Source: Streptomyces sp. NBC_01381
GTDB taxonomy: Bacteria > Actinomycetota > Actinomycetes > Streptomycetales > Streptomycetaceae
Assembly: GCF_026340305.1 (NCBI RefSeq)
Contig: NZ_JAPEPI010000001.1
Span: 3,410,001 to 3,474,000 of the forward strand
Length of the DNA: 64,000 bases
Direction: 5' to 3'
A program made the translations under genes and the position numbers. Shown one piece after another: positions 8,344-16,581 of this stretch. How positions within the stretch are numbered: the stretch's first letter is position 1; each line of letters begins with the position of its first letter. The notes under the pieces are model-generated. The model was given only the letters and a program-made list of their open reading frames with translations. It was not told the DNA's origin and made no database searches.

Positions 8344-8952
8344 ATGGACGTCGATATCCCGCAACTGCCCTTCTCCCTGCGCACGTACGGCCCTGACGGG
8401 CATTGGTCGTACGACGACGGGGTCCTCACCGGCTGGGCGGGCGCCCGGCAGGACCGCTTCGTGCCGCCGACGGGCGAGGCGCTCGACCCCGCGTCGGACG
8501 CGCCTCGCCTCCTCGGCGCCCCCGAGGGCGACTTCCAGCTGATCGCCAAGGTCACGGTGGGGTTCGCGGCGGCGTTCGACGCGGGTGTGCTGTACGTGCA
8601 TGTCGGCGACCGGGAGTGGGCCAAGCTCTGCCTGGAGCGCTCGCCGGACGAGGCGACGGTGTGCACGGTCGTCACCCGTGGCCGCTCCGACGACGCCAAC
8701 GCGTTCGTGGTGGACGGCAGCAGCGTGTGGCTCCGGGTCAGCCGCACGGGCTCCGCGTTCGCCTTCCACGCCTCGCCGGACGGGAAGCGGTGGACGTTCG
8801 TCCGGATCTTCTCGCTGGGCGATGAGAAGGCGGCGGGGGCGGCGCTGGTCGGCTTCATGGCGCAGTCCCCTGTCGGGGAAGGCTGCGTGGTGACGTACGA
8901 GTCCGTCGAGTTCCGCCCGAACTGGCCGGTGGGCCTCAGGGACGGTTCTTAG
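8344..8952 (+). CDS. DUF1349 domain protein
   Basis: A 202-residue protein of the DUF1349 (concanavalin-like jelly-roll) type. It shows HWSYDDGVLTGWAGARQD, then DFQLIAKVTVGF, then AGVLYVHVGDREWAKLCLE and a C-terminal VTYESVEFRP strand. Members are often found in carbohydrate operons and may bind or modify sugars; no activity can be assigned here. It starts 5 bp after the dehydrogenase stop and is probably co-transcribed. Its 3' end overlaps the convergent MFS gene by 17 bp. Confidence 0.8.
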   Translation: MDVDIPQLPFSLRTYGPDGHWSYDDGVLTGWAGARQDRFVPPTGEALDPASDAPRLLGAPEGDFQLIAKVTVGFAAAFDAGVLYVHVGDREWAKLCLERSPDEATVCTVVTRGRSDDANAFVVDGSSVWLRVSRTGSAFAFHASPDGKRWTFVRIFSLGDEKAAGAALVGFMAQSPVGEGCVVTYESVEFRPNWPVGLRDGS

Positions 8953-10453
8953 TCACCCTGCGGGTGGGGTGGCCGCCGCGGGGCTCTGCCCCGGACCCCG
9001 GTCTCCCGGGGGTGCGACGCTGCGGCTCCGTTGTGGCTGGTCGCGCAGTTCCCCGCGCGCCTTCGGGGCGCAACCCGAGCGTCGCCAGCCCCGTAGCCGC
9101 CAGCAGCCCCGCCGAAATCAGCAGACTCACCCGCATCCCGGAGACGAAGTCCCCGGCCACCAACCCCCCGAAGGCAGCGATCCCGAGGCCCCCCGCCACC
9201 TGCCGCGCCGAGTTCAGGACCCCCGCAGCCAGCCCCGCCCGCTCGGAAGGCACCGCCTCCATCATCGCGGACGTCAGCGGCGGGATCGTCAGGGCGCAGC
9301 CAAGGGCCAGCGGGACCATGAGGAACGCCAGGCCGAGCGCCGGCGTCGACGCGTCGGCGAAGAGGAGGACCAGCAGGCCGAGCACGGCCAGGGACTGTCC
9401 CGCCAGCATCGGGACCCGCGGCCCCACCCGCGCCGCCAGCTTCCCCGCCACCACATTCGTCACCGCGATGAGCCCCGTCATCGGCAGGAACATCAGCCCG
9501 GCCCACAGTGCCGAATGCCCCTGCACCTGCTGGAAGAAGAGGCTGAAGACAAAGACGAGACCGTAGAAGGCGACGCTGCACGCCGCCCCCGCCGCGACTG
9601 TGATCGCGACCGTCCGGTTGCGGAAGAGCCCGAGCGGCACCACCGGATGCGGCTGCCGCGCCTCCGTCCGAAGGAAGAGCGCACCTCCCGCCACCACGAC
9701 GGCCAGGGCGAGCAGACCCGTCGTACCGCCCTCGATCACCGCGAAGGTCAGCGCCGTCAGGGTCACCACCGCCAGCGCCTGCCCCGGCAGGTCAAGCGGT
9801 GCGGGACGCCGCTGCGAGCGCGGCGCCCGCAGCAGGAGCACCAGGGCCACCGCGCCCAGGGGGACGTTGATGAAGAAGATGCCGCTCCAGTCCCACGCCG
9901 TGGTCAGCGCGCCGCCCGCGACCGGACCGAGCGCCACCGCGACGGAACCGCCCGCCGCCCACATCGCCACCGCACGCGCCCGCCCCGCCGCGTCCGCGTA
10001 CGCCTGACGGACCAGGGAGAGCGAGGCCGGCAGGACCACCGCGGCCGCCATCCCCTGCACCACCCGCGCGCCGATCAGCGCGGGCAGCGACGGTGCGAGG
10101 CCGCACGCCACGGAAGCCGCCGTGAAGACCGTGATGCCGATCGCGTACGCCCGGGTCGCGCCGATCCGGTCGGAGAGCGCGCCGGTGGACAGCATCAGCG
10201 CGGCGAAGGCGAGGGTGTACGCGTCCACGACCCACTGGAGCCCGGACATGCCGCCGCCGAGTTCGCCGCCGATCGCGGGCAGCGCCACGTTCACCACGGA
10301 GGCGTCGAGCGTGATCAGGGCGAAGCCCAGCATGGCGGCGACCAGGGTGAGGACGGGTGACGTCCGGCCCTTGCCGGGGGGTGCGGACCGGGGGTGCGGC
10401 CGCGTCAAGTCGCCCGTGTGACCGGGGGGTTCGGTGAGGGAGTTCGTTGCCAT
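8936..10453 (-). CDS. MFS transporter, DHA2 (14-helix drug:proton antiporter) family
   Basis: A 505-residue exporter with about 14 hydrophobic helices. Motifs include LDASVVNVALPAI in helix 1, the loop GALSDRIGATRAYAIG (motif A) and the antiporter motif region GPVAGGALTTAWDWSG. It probably exports a toxic compound with proton exchange. The last 40 or so residues are Arg/Pro-rich and are encoded by dispersed repeats (8976-9071), so the native C terminus was probably about residue 465 and the tail is an add-on. It is divergent from a GlxA-type regulator, the likely controller. Confidence 0.9.
   Translation of the reverse strand: MATNSLTEPPGHTGDLTRPHPRSAPPGKGRTSPVLTLVAAMLGFALITLDASVVNVALPAIGGELGGGMSGLQWVVDAYTLAFAALMLSTGALSDRIGATRAYAIGITVFTAASVACGLAPSLPALIGARVVQGMAAAVVLPASLSLVRQAYADAAGRARAVAMWAAGGSVAVALGPVAGGALTTAWDWSGIFFINVPLGAVALVLLLRAPRSQRRPAPLDLPGQALAVVTLTALTFAVIEGGTTGLLALAVVVAGGALFLRTEARQPHPVVPLGLFRNRTVAITVAAGAACSVAFYGLVFVFSLFFQQVQGHSALWAGLMFLPMTGLIAVTNVVAGKLAARVGPRVPMLAGQSLAVLGLLVLLFADASTPALGLAFLMVPLALGCALTIPPLTSAMMEAVPSERAGLAAGVLNSARQVAGGLGIAAFGGLVAGDFVSGMRVSLLISAGLLAATGLATLGLRPEGARGTARPATTEPQRRTPGRPGSGAEPRGGHPTRRVTKNRP
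8976..9071. repeat. Repeat DNA inside the MFS gene 3' end (families 4 and 5)
   Basis: The hairpin GGGGCTCTGCCCC lies at about 8979-8991. The GTGGCTGGTCGCGCAG element at 9033-9048 is followed by CCCCGCGCGCCTTCGGGGCG. The first resembles GGGGCGGAGCCCC at about 49983-49995. The second matches 58365-58404, where it lies between genes. Here both are read through as coding sequence for the MFS tail. Confidence 0.75.
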
Positions 10454-10524
10454 GCCCCTGAGTCTGCGGGCTGCGGCGCGGCTACAGTAGTGGCCTGAAT
10501 GCCATACATCCGGAGGTTCTGGCC

Positions 10525-11562
10525 ATGCCCCGCTCCCAGGGCGACCACCGTGCCCACCGCGCGCATCGCGTCGTCGTCATCGCCCCCTCACCTGTGTCGA
10601 TGTTCAACCTCGCGATCCCGGAGATGCTCCTCGGCAAGGTCGAGGTGCCGGGCGGCCCCGGCTACGAGGTGGTCGTCTGCACCCCGCGGCCCGGCGCCAT
10701 CGCCACCACCGGCGGCCTCAGCCTGCACGTGGAGCACGGGCTCGACGCCGTACGCGACGCCGACACGCTCCTCGTCGCGGGCACCGGACACCGCTACGAA
10801 CCCGACCCGCTGACCGTCGCCGCCGTCCGCGAGGCCGCAGAGCGGGGCGCCCGCATCGCCTCCATCTGCAGCGGCGCCTTCGTGCTCGCCGAGGCGGGTC
10901 TGCTCGACGGGCGCAGCGCCACCACGTACTGGCAGCTGGCGGAGGAGCTGCGCAGCCGCTATCCCGCGCTCGACCTCAAGGGAGACGTCCTCTACGTGGA
11001 GGACGGCCAGGTGATGACGTCCTCCGGGTACGCAGCCGGGATCGACCTGTGCCTGCACATCATCCGCACCGACTACGGAGCGGCGGTGGCCAACGAGGTC
11101 GCCAGGGCCGCACTCGTCGCCCCCGTACGGCCGGGCGGCCAGACCCAGTTCACCCAGACCCCGCTGCCGCCCGAGCGCGGCAACGCCTGCGCCGACACCC
11201 GAGGCTGGGCCATGCGGCGCCTCGACGAGCCGCTCACCCTCACCGACCTGGCCCGGCACGCGGGCGTCAGCGTGCGCACCCTCACCCGGCGCTTCCACGC
11301 CGAGAGCGGGGTCAGCCCGCTGCAGTGGCTGCTCCACCAGCGCATCGAGCGGGCCAAGGAGCTCCTGGAGACCACGTCCTTCCCGATGGACCGGGTGGCC
11401 CAGGCGTGCGGATTGGGCACGGCCGACTCGCTGCGCGGTCATCTGGTGCGCCGCACGGGGCTCACGCCGAGCGCCTACCGCGCCCAGTTCAGCCGCCTCG
11501 GGACACGCCCCTCCACGCGCCCCGGAACTCAGAAAGCGCGGCGCACGTCTATCGCAGCGTGA
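10525..11562 (+). CDS. GlxA-family transcriptional regulator (DJ-1/PfpI-like plus AraC HTH)
   Basis: 345 residues. The N-terminal class I glutamine-amidotransferase-like (DJ-1/PfpI) domain, about 14-195, includes C115 in ICSGAFVLAEAG. The C-terminal AraC HTH is at about 225-325 (LTLTDLARHAGVSVRTLTRR, then SPLQWLLHQRIERAKELLE). These are usually activators whose amidase-like domain senses a ligand rather than catalysing. Start ATG 10525 has GGAGG 8 bp upstream. It is divergent from the MFS exporter (71-bp gap), so it probably controls that gene. Confidence 0.9.
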   Translation: MPRSQGDHRAHRAHRVVVIAPSPVSMFNLAIPEMLLGKVEVPGGPGYEVVVCTPRPGAIATTGGLSLHVEHGLDAVRDADTLLVAGTGHRYEPDPLTVAAVREAAERGARIASICSGAFVLAEAGLLDGRSATTYWQLAEELRSRYPALDLKGDVLYVEDGQVMTSSGYAAGIDLCLHIIRTDYGAAVANEVARAALVAPVRPGGQTQFTQTPLPPERGNACADTRGWAMRRLDEPLTLTDLARHAGVSVRTLTRRFHAESGVSPLQWLLHQRIERAKELLETTSFPMDRVAQACGLGTADSLRGHLVRRTGLTPSAYRAQFSRLGTRPSTRPGTQKARRTSIAA

Positions 11563-11606
11563 TCCACTCCGCACTTCCCACACCGCCCACCCCGAAGCAG
11601 GCAGTG

Positions 11607-12092
11607 ATGCCGACCGTCATCCGCACCGCACTGCCCGCCGACGCACCCGTGCTCGCGGCTCTGCACGCCCGGGCCCGCGCCACGTACTACCCCGAAGGGC
11701 CGCCGGACGCGGGCGTCGACGGGACGGCGATGTGGCGGGGCGCCATCGGGCGCCGCGACGGGCATGTGCTGTGCGCGGTCCGGGACGGGCGCGTCGTGGG
11801 CCTCGCGTCCTTCCGTACGCCCGACGGCGACGCGGCGGACACGGCGCAGCTCTTCCAGTTCCACGTCGAGCCCGCCCACTGGCGCGCGGGTGTCGGCGCC
11901 GCGCTGCACGCCGCGTGCGTGGAGCAGTGGCGCGCCGACGGCATCCGCGAGGCGGGCCTGGACGTCCACCGCGAGAACCGCAGGGCCCAGGCCTTCTACG
12001 CCCGCCACGGCTGGCGGCCCGCCGAGCGCGCGGACGGCGCCGGCACCCATCTGCGGATGCGCTTTGCCGTGTCGGACGCGGCCGGGGAATGA
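11607..12092 (+). CDS. GNAT-family N-acetyltransferase
   Basis: 161 residues with the GNAT core: IRTALPADAPVLAALHARA at the start, the beta4 strand AQLFQFHVEPAHWRAGVGAAL with the acetyl-CoA loop, and the closing RRAQAFYARHGW. Substrate is unknown. The start is the ATG at 11607; a GTG immediately before it is equally possible, and the ribosome-binding site is weak. The longer frame back to 11049 is the shadow of the preceding regulator gene. Confidence 0.82.
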   Translation: MPTVIRTALPADAPVLAALHARARATYYPEGPPDAGVDGTAMWRGAIGRRDGHVLCAVRDGRVVGLASFRTPDGDAADTAQLFQFHVEPAHWRAGVGAALHAACVEQWRADGIREAGLDVHRENRRAQAFYARHGWRPAERADGAGTHLRMRFAVSDAAGE

Positions 12093-12170
12093 GAACCGAC
12101 GGTCGTACGTTGTTCAACTGACCGGAGGGACCCTCCGCACCACCCGTACGACCTGGAAAGAGCTGCACAC

Positions 12171-12890
12171 ATGCGCGTCGAGATCTGGAGCGACATCGCC
12201 TGCCCCTGGTGCTACGTGGGCAAGGCCCGCTTCGAGAAGGCGCTCGCCGCCTTCCCGCACCGTGACGACGTCGAGGTGGTGCACCGCTCCTTCGAGCTCG
12301 ACCCCACGCGCGTCAAGGGCGACAGCGGCCCGGTGATCCCGATGCTCGCCAAGAAGTACGGCATGAGCGAGCAGCAGGCCCAGGAGGCCGAGCGGAACCT
12401 CGGCGTGAACGCCGCCTCCGAGGGCCTCGACTACCTCACCGAGGGCCGCGACCACGGCAACACCTTTGACATGCACCGCCTGCTGCACTTCGCCAAGGAG
12501 CAGGGCAGGCAGGACGAGCTGATCGGGCTCCTGTACCGGGCCAACTTCGCCGACGAGCGGTCCGTCTTCGACGACGACGAGCGGCTCGTGGAGATCGCCG
12601 TCGCGGCGGGTCTGGACGCGGCGGACGCCCGCGCGGTCCTCGCCGACCCCGACCGGTACGCCGACGACGTGCGCGCCGACGAGCGCGAGGCCGCGGAACT
12701 GGGCGCGAACGGCGTGCCGTTCTTCGTCCTCGACCGCAAGTACGGCGTGTCGGGGGCCCAGCCCGCCGACGTCTTCGCGCAGGCCCTCGAGCAGGCGTGG
12801 GGCAGCCGCTCGCCGCTGACGACCCTCGCGGGCGGCGACGCCTGCGGCCCGGACGGCTGCGCGGTTCCGCAGCCCGGTGCCGACGTGTGA
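12171..12890 (+). CDS. DsbA-family oxidoreductase (FrnE-like)
   Basis: A 239-residue cytoplasmic thioredoxin-fold protein with the active-site motif CPWC at 11-14 (SDIACPWCYVGKARFE), followed by the helical insertion typical of the FrnE group. The cis-Pro loop is in ANGVPFFVLDRKYGVSGAQ. A second cysteine pair (CGPDGC, 225-230) lies in the tail. FrnE-like proteins catalyse disulfide exchange or isomerisation, some linked to polyketide chemistry. There is no signal peptide. The function here is general redox by homology only. Confidence 0.88.
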   Translation: MRVEIWSDIACPWCYVGKARFEKALAAFPHRDDVEVVHRSFELDPTRVKGDSGPVIPMLAKKYGMSEQQAQEAERNLGVNAASEGLDYLTEGRDHGNTFDMHRLLHFAKEQGRQDELIGLLYRANFADERSVFDDDERLVEIAVAAGLDAADARAVLADPDRYADDVRADEREAAELGANGVPFFVLDRKYGVSGAQPADVFAQALEQAWGSRSPLTTLAGGDACGPDGCAVPQPGADV

Positions 12891-12967
12891 CGTGTAAGCA
12901 GCCCTGACAGGTCCCCCGTACACATCATCAATGGACGTGGGCGCGGACAGGCCCGAGAGTTGGTCCC

Positions 12968-14014
12968 ATGGGGATCATCAACGGTGCCGACTTCGCGCCC
13001 ACGTCGACGTATCTGAACACCGCGAGCTGCGGGCTGCTGCCCGGCCGCGCGGTGGCGGCCATCCACTCCCTCGCGGCCGAGAACGGCGCGGGCAGGCGCG
13101 GCGGATCGGGCAGCTTCGAGGTCGTGGACGCCGCACGCCGGTCCTTCGCGCGGCTCGTCGCGGTGGACCACGGGCGCGTGGCGTGCGGCGGCTCGGTCGC
13201 CGTGCACACCGGTCTTGTCGCCGCCTCGATGCGGCCCGGGGCCGAAGTCCTGTTCCCCGAGGGCGACTTCAGCTCGATCATCAACCCCTTCGTGGTGCGC
13301 GGCGACCTCAAGGTGCGCTACGTGCCCCTGGAGGACCTCGCCGATGCGATCGGCCCCACGACCGACCTCGTCGTGTGGTCCGCCGTGCAGTCGGCCGACG
13401 GCCGGATCGCCGACGACGCGGCGGTGCGCGCGGCGGCCGCCGCCCATGGCGCGCGCACCTTCAACGACGCGACACAGGCGGCCGGCTGGCTGCCCTTCGA
13501 CGCGGGTCTGTACGACTACACCGTCACCGGAGCCTTCAAGTGGCTGCTGTGTCCGCGCGGCACGTCGTTCCTGACGGTGCGCGAGGAGGCGCAGGAGACC
13601 CTCGTCCCGCTGCACGGCGGCTGGCTCGCCTCGGCCGACACCTGGAACTCGACGTACGGCCCGCTCACCGAACTGGCCCCGGACGCACGCCGCTTCGACG
13701 AGCCGCCCGCCTTCCTCGCCTACCACGGGGCGGCCGAGTCCCTCGCGTACCTGGAGGAGATCGGCATCGACGCGGTGTACGCCCACGACACGGCGCTCGG
13801 CGCCCGCTACCGCGCCGGACTCGTAGCGCTGGGCCACGAACCGGTGCCGGGCACGTCGCCCATCGTGTCGGTGCCCGGACTCGCCGACAGGGAGCCCGAG
13901 TTGAGCCGCGCCGGGATCATCACCTCCGCGCGGGCGGGGCTGCTGCGAGCCTCGTTCCACCTGTACAACACGGAGGCGGACGTGGACCGGCTCCTGGACG
14001 TGCTGTCCGGCTGA
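12968..14014 (+). CDS. Class V aminotransferase-like PLP enzyme
   Basis: A 348-residue fold-type I PLP enzyme. YLNTASCGLLP is the N-terminal loop, NDATQAAGW carries the cofactor aspartate (D167), and the Schiff-base lysine is K191 in TGAFKWLLCPRG. Family members include isopenicillin-N epimerase-like and cysteine-desulfurase-like enzymes. The substrate cannot be told, and no sulfur-carrier partner is adjacent. It lies between a DsbA-like gene and a sigma-factor gene on the same strand, with gaps of 77 and 70 bp. Confidence 0.82.
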   Translation: MGIINGADFAPTSTYLNTASCGLLPGRAVAAIHSLAAENGAGRRGGSGSFEVVDAARRSFARLVAVDHGRVACGGSVAVHTGLVAASMRPGAEVLFPEGDFSSIINPFVVRGDLKVRYVPLEDLADAIGPTTDLVVWSAVQSADGRIADDAAVRAAAAAHGARTFNDATQAAGWLPFDAGLYDYTVTGAFKWLLCPRGTSFLTVREEAQETLVPLHGGWLASADTWNSTYGPLTELAPDARRFDEPPAFLAYHGAAESLAYLEEIGIDAVYAHDTALGARYRAGLVALGHEPVPGTSPIVSVPGLADREPELSRAGIITSARAGLLRASFHLYNTEADVDRLLDVLSG

Positions 14015-14084
14015 ACACTGGCGCTGGGGGCGGCGGCACGCTAGGAAGGCAGGACGGGGTGGCCGCACGAGGCGGTGGTGGACA

Positions 14085-14693
14085 GTGGCAGTGGCGGAAC
14101 AGCCCTTCAAGGACACCGATCTGCACCAACGGCTGGTGTACGGCGACGAGACGGCGCTGGCCGAGGTGTACGACGCGTACGGCGGCCTCGTCCACCGGAT
14201 CGCGGGCCGCGTCACGCGCAGCCCCGCCGGGGCGGAGGACGTGGCCCAGGAGGTCTTCGCCCACCTGTGGTCGCGGCCCTACGCGTTCGACGCGCGGCGC
14301 GGCAGTCTGCGCACCTGGCTGTCCATGCTGGCCCACCGGCGTGCGGTGGACTGGGTGCGCGGCGAGGAGCGCCACCGCAAGGCGGCGCACGCCGACGACG
14401 CGACGCTGCACACGATCCCGACGCAGGACCCGCCCCCGGAAGACGTGGTCATGGCACGAGAACGCTCCCTGCTGCTGCACTCCGCGCTGGCCCGGCTTCC
14501 GCTCCCGCAGCGGCAGGTGGTGCACCTCGCCTACTTCGCCGGCCGCACCTACCGCCAGGCGGCGGTGGAACTCGGCATCCCCGAGGGCACCGCGAAGACC
14601 CGATTACGCACGGCCCTGCGCACCCTGGCCGAAGCCCTGACCGACCCACCCGACCCGGCACTTGCCGAAGCTCCAGGCGAAAGAGGCGCGTGA
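14085..14693 (+). CDS. Sigma-70 family RNA polymerase sigma factor (ECF, coupled to anti-sigma)
   Basis: 202 residues. Region 2 at about 20-90 includes AEDVAQEVFAHLWSRP and LRTWLSMLAHRRAVDWVR. Region 4 at about 130-185 includes LPLPQRQVVHLAYFAGRTYR and EGTAKTRLRTALRTL. There is no region 3, as in extracytoplasmic-function sigma factors (SigK/SigL-like). The stop overlaps the start of the downstream anti-sigma-like gene (TGATG at 14691-14695), so the two are co-translated. Its promoter targets are unknown, and I see no convincing autoregulatory promoter upstream. Confidence 0.92.
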   Translation: MAVAEQPFKDTDLHQRLVYGDETALAEVYDAYGGLVHRIAGRVTRSPAGAEDVAQEVFAHLWSRPYAFDARRGSLRTWLSMLAHRRAVDWVRGEERHRKAAHADDATLHTIPTQDPPPEDVVMARERSLLLHSALARLPLPQRQVVHLAYFAGRTYRQAAVELGIPEGTAKTRLRTALRTLAEALTDPPDPALAEAPGERGA

Positions 14694-15715
14694 TGACCAC
14701 GGATCACGAAGCCATACGTGAACTCCTCGGCGCCTGGTCCTTCGGCGCGCTCATGCCGGGCGACGAGCGGGTGGTCGCCCCGCATCTGGCCGACTGCGAG
14801 CTGTGCGCCGCGGAGGCCGCGCGGCTGCGGGCGGCCGTGCGCGACCTGGACGGGCCGCCGCTCCCCGCCGGGCCCGCACCCGCCCGGCGTGCCCTCGCCG
14901 GCGCACTCGGCGCCCGTGCGGCGGCGCCGCGGACCGCGGCACACGCCGCGCCGTACGCCGCGGCCGTGGCCGGACTCCAGGCGCTCCTGGCGGAGTTGGA
15001 CGAGCACGGACCCTGGGGTACCCCCGTGGTGCACGACTGGGACGTGCACGACACCGTCGCCCATCTGATCGCCGCCGACGGGGCGCTCGCCGTGCGTCTC
15101 GGCCTGGCGACGGGCGCGTCCGCGTCGCCGTCCGTGTCCGTCGACGGGACTCCCTGGCGTGCGGTCTGGGCCGCGCGCACGGCCGACGCCCTCTCGCGCG
15201 AGCGGCGGCGGGCGCCCGCCGATACGGTCGCCGACTGGCGGGCGCAGTCCGCCGCGCTGCTCTCGTCCCCGGCGGCGCACGATCCGGAGCTTGCCGGGCG
15301 GGCCGCCACGCTGATGGGTGTCCGGCTTCCGCTGGCGGATCACTTCCGGGTGCGGGCCTTCGAGACGTGGGTGCACGCGGACGACATCGGCAGGGCCCTG
15401 GACAAACCCGTTCCGCCGCCGCTCGCCGATCATCTCTGGCAGCTGGTGCGGCTTGCCGTGCGCATGCTCGACCGGGCCGTCGGGGCGAGTGCGGAGCCGG
15501 TGGCGCTGACGGTGTCGGGGGAGGGGCGTGCGGTGGAGTGGGTCCTGGGCAGTCAGGACGAGCCGGTGGCCGCGGAGGTGGTTCTGGACCCGGTGGACTT
15601 CTGCCTGCTCCTCGGGGGCCGTAGCGACCCCGCGCAGGTTCCTCGCGGGGTCGCGGGGGACGAGGCAGCCGCCGACCGCCTCCTGAACCGGGCCTCAGTC
15701 CTGTCCTGGCTGTGA
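14693..15715 (+). CDS. Zinc-finger anti-sigma factor fused to a mycothiol-dependent (MDMPI/DinB-fold) domain
   Basis: 340 residues. The N-terminal 45 residues are a zinc-binding anti-sigma (ZAS, zf-HC2) domain with H31-x3-C35-x2-C38 in APHLADCELCAAE. After a Pro/Ala linker, residues of about 85-330 match the mycothiol-dependent maleylpyruvate isomerase family: a histidine in DWDVHDTVAHLIAADG, the R-x2-E-x-W-V-H-x2-D signature in RVRAFETWVHADDI, and the C-terminal beta domain. Translation is coupled to the upstream sigma factor, so it very probably binds it. The fusion suggests that mycothiol or thiol redox state could control release of sigma. That is inference; the family name does not prove isomerase activity. 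No transmembrane segment is visible. Confidence 0.85.
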   Translation: MTTDHEAIRELLGAWSFGALMPGDERVVAPHLADCELCAAEAARLRAAVRDLDGPPLPAGPAPARRALAGALGARAAAPRTAAHAAPYAAAVAGLQALLAELDEHGPWGTPVVHDWDVHDTVAHLIAADGALAVRLGLATGASASPSVSVDGTPWRAVWAARTADALSRERRRAPADTVADWRAQSAALLSSPAAHDPELAGRAATLMGVRLPLADHFRVRAFETWVHADDIGRALDKPVPPPLADHLWQLVRLAVRMLDRAVGASAEPVALTVSGEGRAVEWVLGSQDEPVAAEVVLDPVDFCLLLGGRSDPAQVPRGVAGDEAAADRLLNRASVLSWL

Positions 15716-15796
15716 GCCTCTCCCCGGCTGAGGCTGTGGCCTGACGCCCTGGCGCCCTGCTGTATCGGGGCCCGGCGGCTGGGGCTGTGCCCACCC

Positions 15797-15865
15797 TTCC
15801 CCAAGCTCTCGGCTTCGCTCGAGCAGGGGAGACCCCACTCGCCCTGCGGAACGCCTGCCCACAGC
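15797..15865. repeat. Hairpin repeats downstream of the anti-sigma gene
   Basis: The hairpin CCCCAAGCTCTCGGCTTCGC (loop side) pairs with GAGCAGGGG to give a strong stem at about 15801-15830. A 25-bp partial copy (15841-15865, inverted) of the 42-bp element seen in cbiG-cobJ and cobD follows it. The whole lies between the convergent anti-sigma and MarR genes and probably terminates both transcripts. Confidence 0.65.
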
Positions 15866-15880
15866 GGGGGCGGCCGGGCG

Positions 15881-16414
15881 CTATGCCCCGCCCGTCACTG
15901 CCGCCGCAGCCCTGCGGGCCTCCTCCGGGCAGTCTGCCGTCTCCGTGCAGAGGTTCGCCTCCACCCGGCCCAGGAGGCGTGCCAGTTCCGTCCGGTCCTT
16001 CGCGTCGAGGCCCGTGAGCGTGTGCTCCTCCAGGTCGCCCCAGGCGAGCTCCACCTCCCGCAGCAGTCCGCAGCTCGCGTCCGTGGCCTCGACCAGGACC
16101 GCACGCCGGTCGTCGGGGTCCTGCCGCCGCCGGACGTGCCCCGCCTGTTCGAGGCGCTGCAGCATCTTGGTGATGGTCGAGGGATCCAGGTCCATGGCCT
16201 TGATGAGCTCCGACTGCCGCACGGGCCCCGCGTCCCACAGGTACATCATCACGAACTCCTGGCCGGGGTAGAGCCCGACGCCCTTCAGCACCTTGCCCGC
16301 GGCGATCCGGTGCAGCCGGGCCACCCGGCTCACGGTGTGGCTCACGGGCCCGCGGCGCGCGGCGGTGGGGAGGAGGTCGGCGTCGGTACAGGCGGGATCG
16401 GCCTCGGCAGCCAT
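15881..16414 (-). CDS. MarR-family transcriptional regulator
   Basis: 177 residues with a MarR winged helix: VRQSELIKAMDLDPSTITKM as the recognition-helix region and VRRRQDPDDRRAVLVEATD as the wing with its conserved D-x-R. The C-terminal cysteines (C123-like, C157-like and C164-like positions) are sparse, and a redox role is not evident. It is divergent from an Old Yellow Enzyme gene. Two inverted copies of a 13-bp site lie between them, so it probably represses itself and the reductase and is released by an electrophile or aromatic ligand. Confidence 0.9.
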   Translation of the reverse strand: MAAEADPACTDADLLPTAARRGPVSHTVSRVARLHRIAAGKVLKGVGLYPGQEFVMMYLWDAGPVRQSELIKAMDLDPSTITKMLQRLEQAGHVRRRQDPDDRRAVLVEATDASCGLLREVELAWGDLEEHTLTGLDAKDRTELARLLGRVEANLCTETADCPEEARRAAAAVTGGA

Positions 16415-16479
16415 CGGAACTCCAGGTCGGGCGTTGGTCGGGTCGGCAGGGTGCCAACAGTCTCCAGCACAAGATTAGC

Positions 16480-16536
16480 TTGGTCGGCCAAGGAATGCGC
16501 TACAGTGGCTCTTGGTTGAATTACTTGGCCGACCAA
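16480..16536. promoter_or_regulatory. Paired inverted 13-bp operator sites between marR and OYE genes
   Basis: TTGGTCGGCCAAG at 16480-16492 recurs as its exact reverse complement CTTGGCCGACCAA at 16524-16536, centres 44 bp apart (about four helical turns). Each site is itself near-palindromic (TTGG-N4-CCAA). A possible -10 element TACAGT lies between them at 16501-16506. The position between divergent regulator and target genes fits a MarR operator pair. Confidence 0.7.
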
Positions 16537-16581
16537 TGGAGTCGGCCGACACAAACCTATGCCAATGCCTGGGGGCACCTG

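Noticed and set aside
12431..14215. 594-codon minus-strand frame opposite the DsbA-like and aminotransferase genes
   Set aside because: It spans two well-supported plus-strand genes and shows no recognisable domain.
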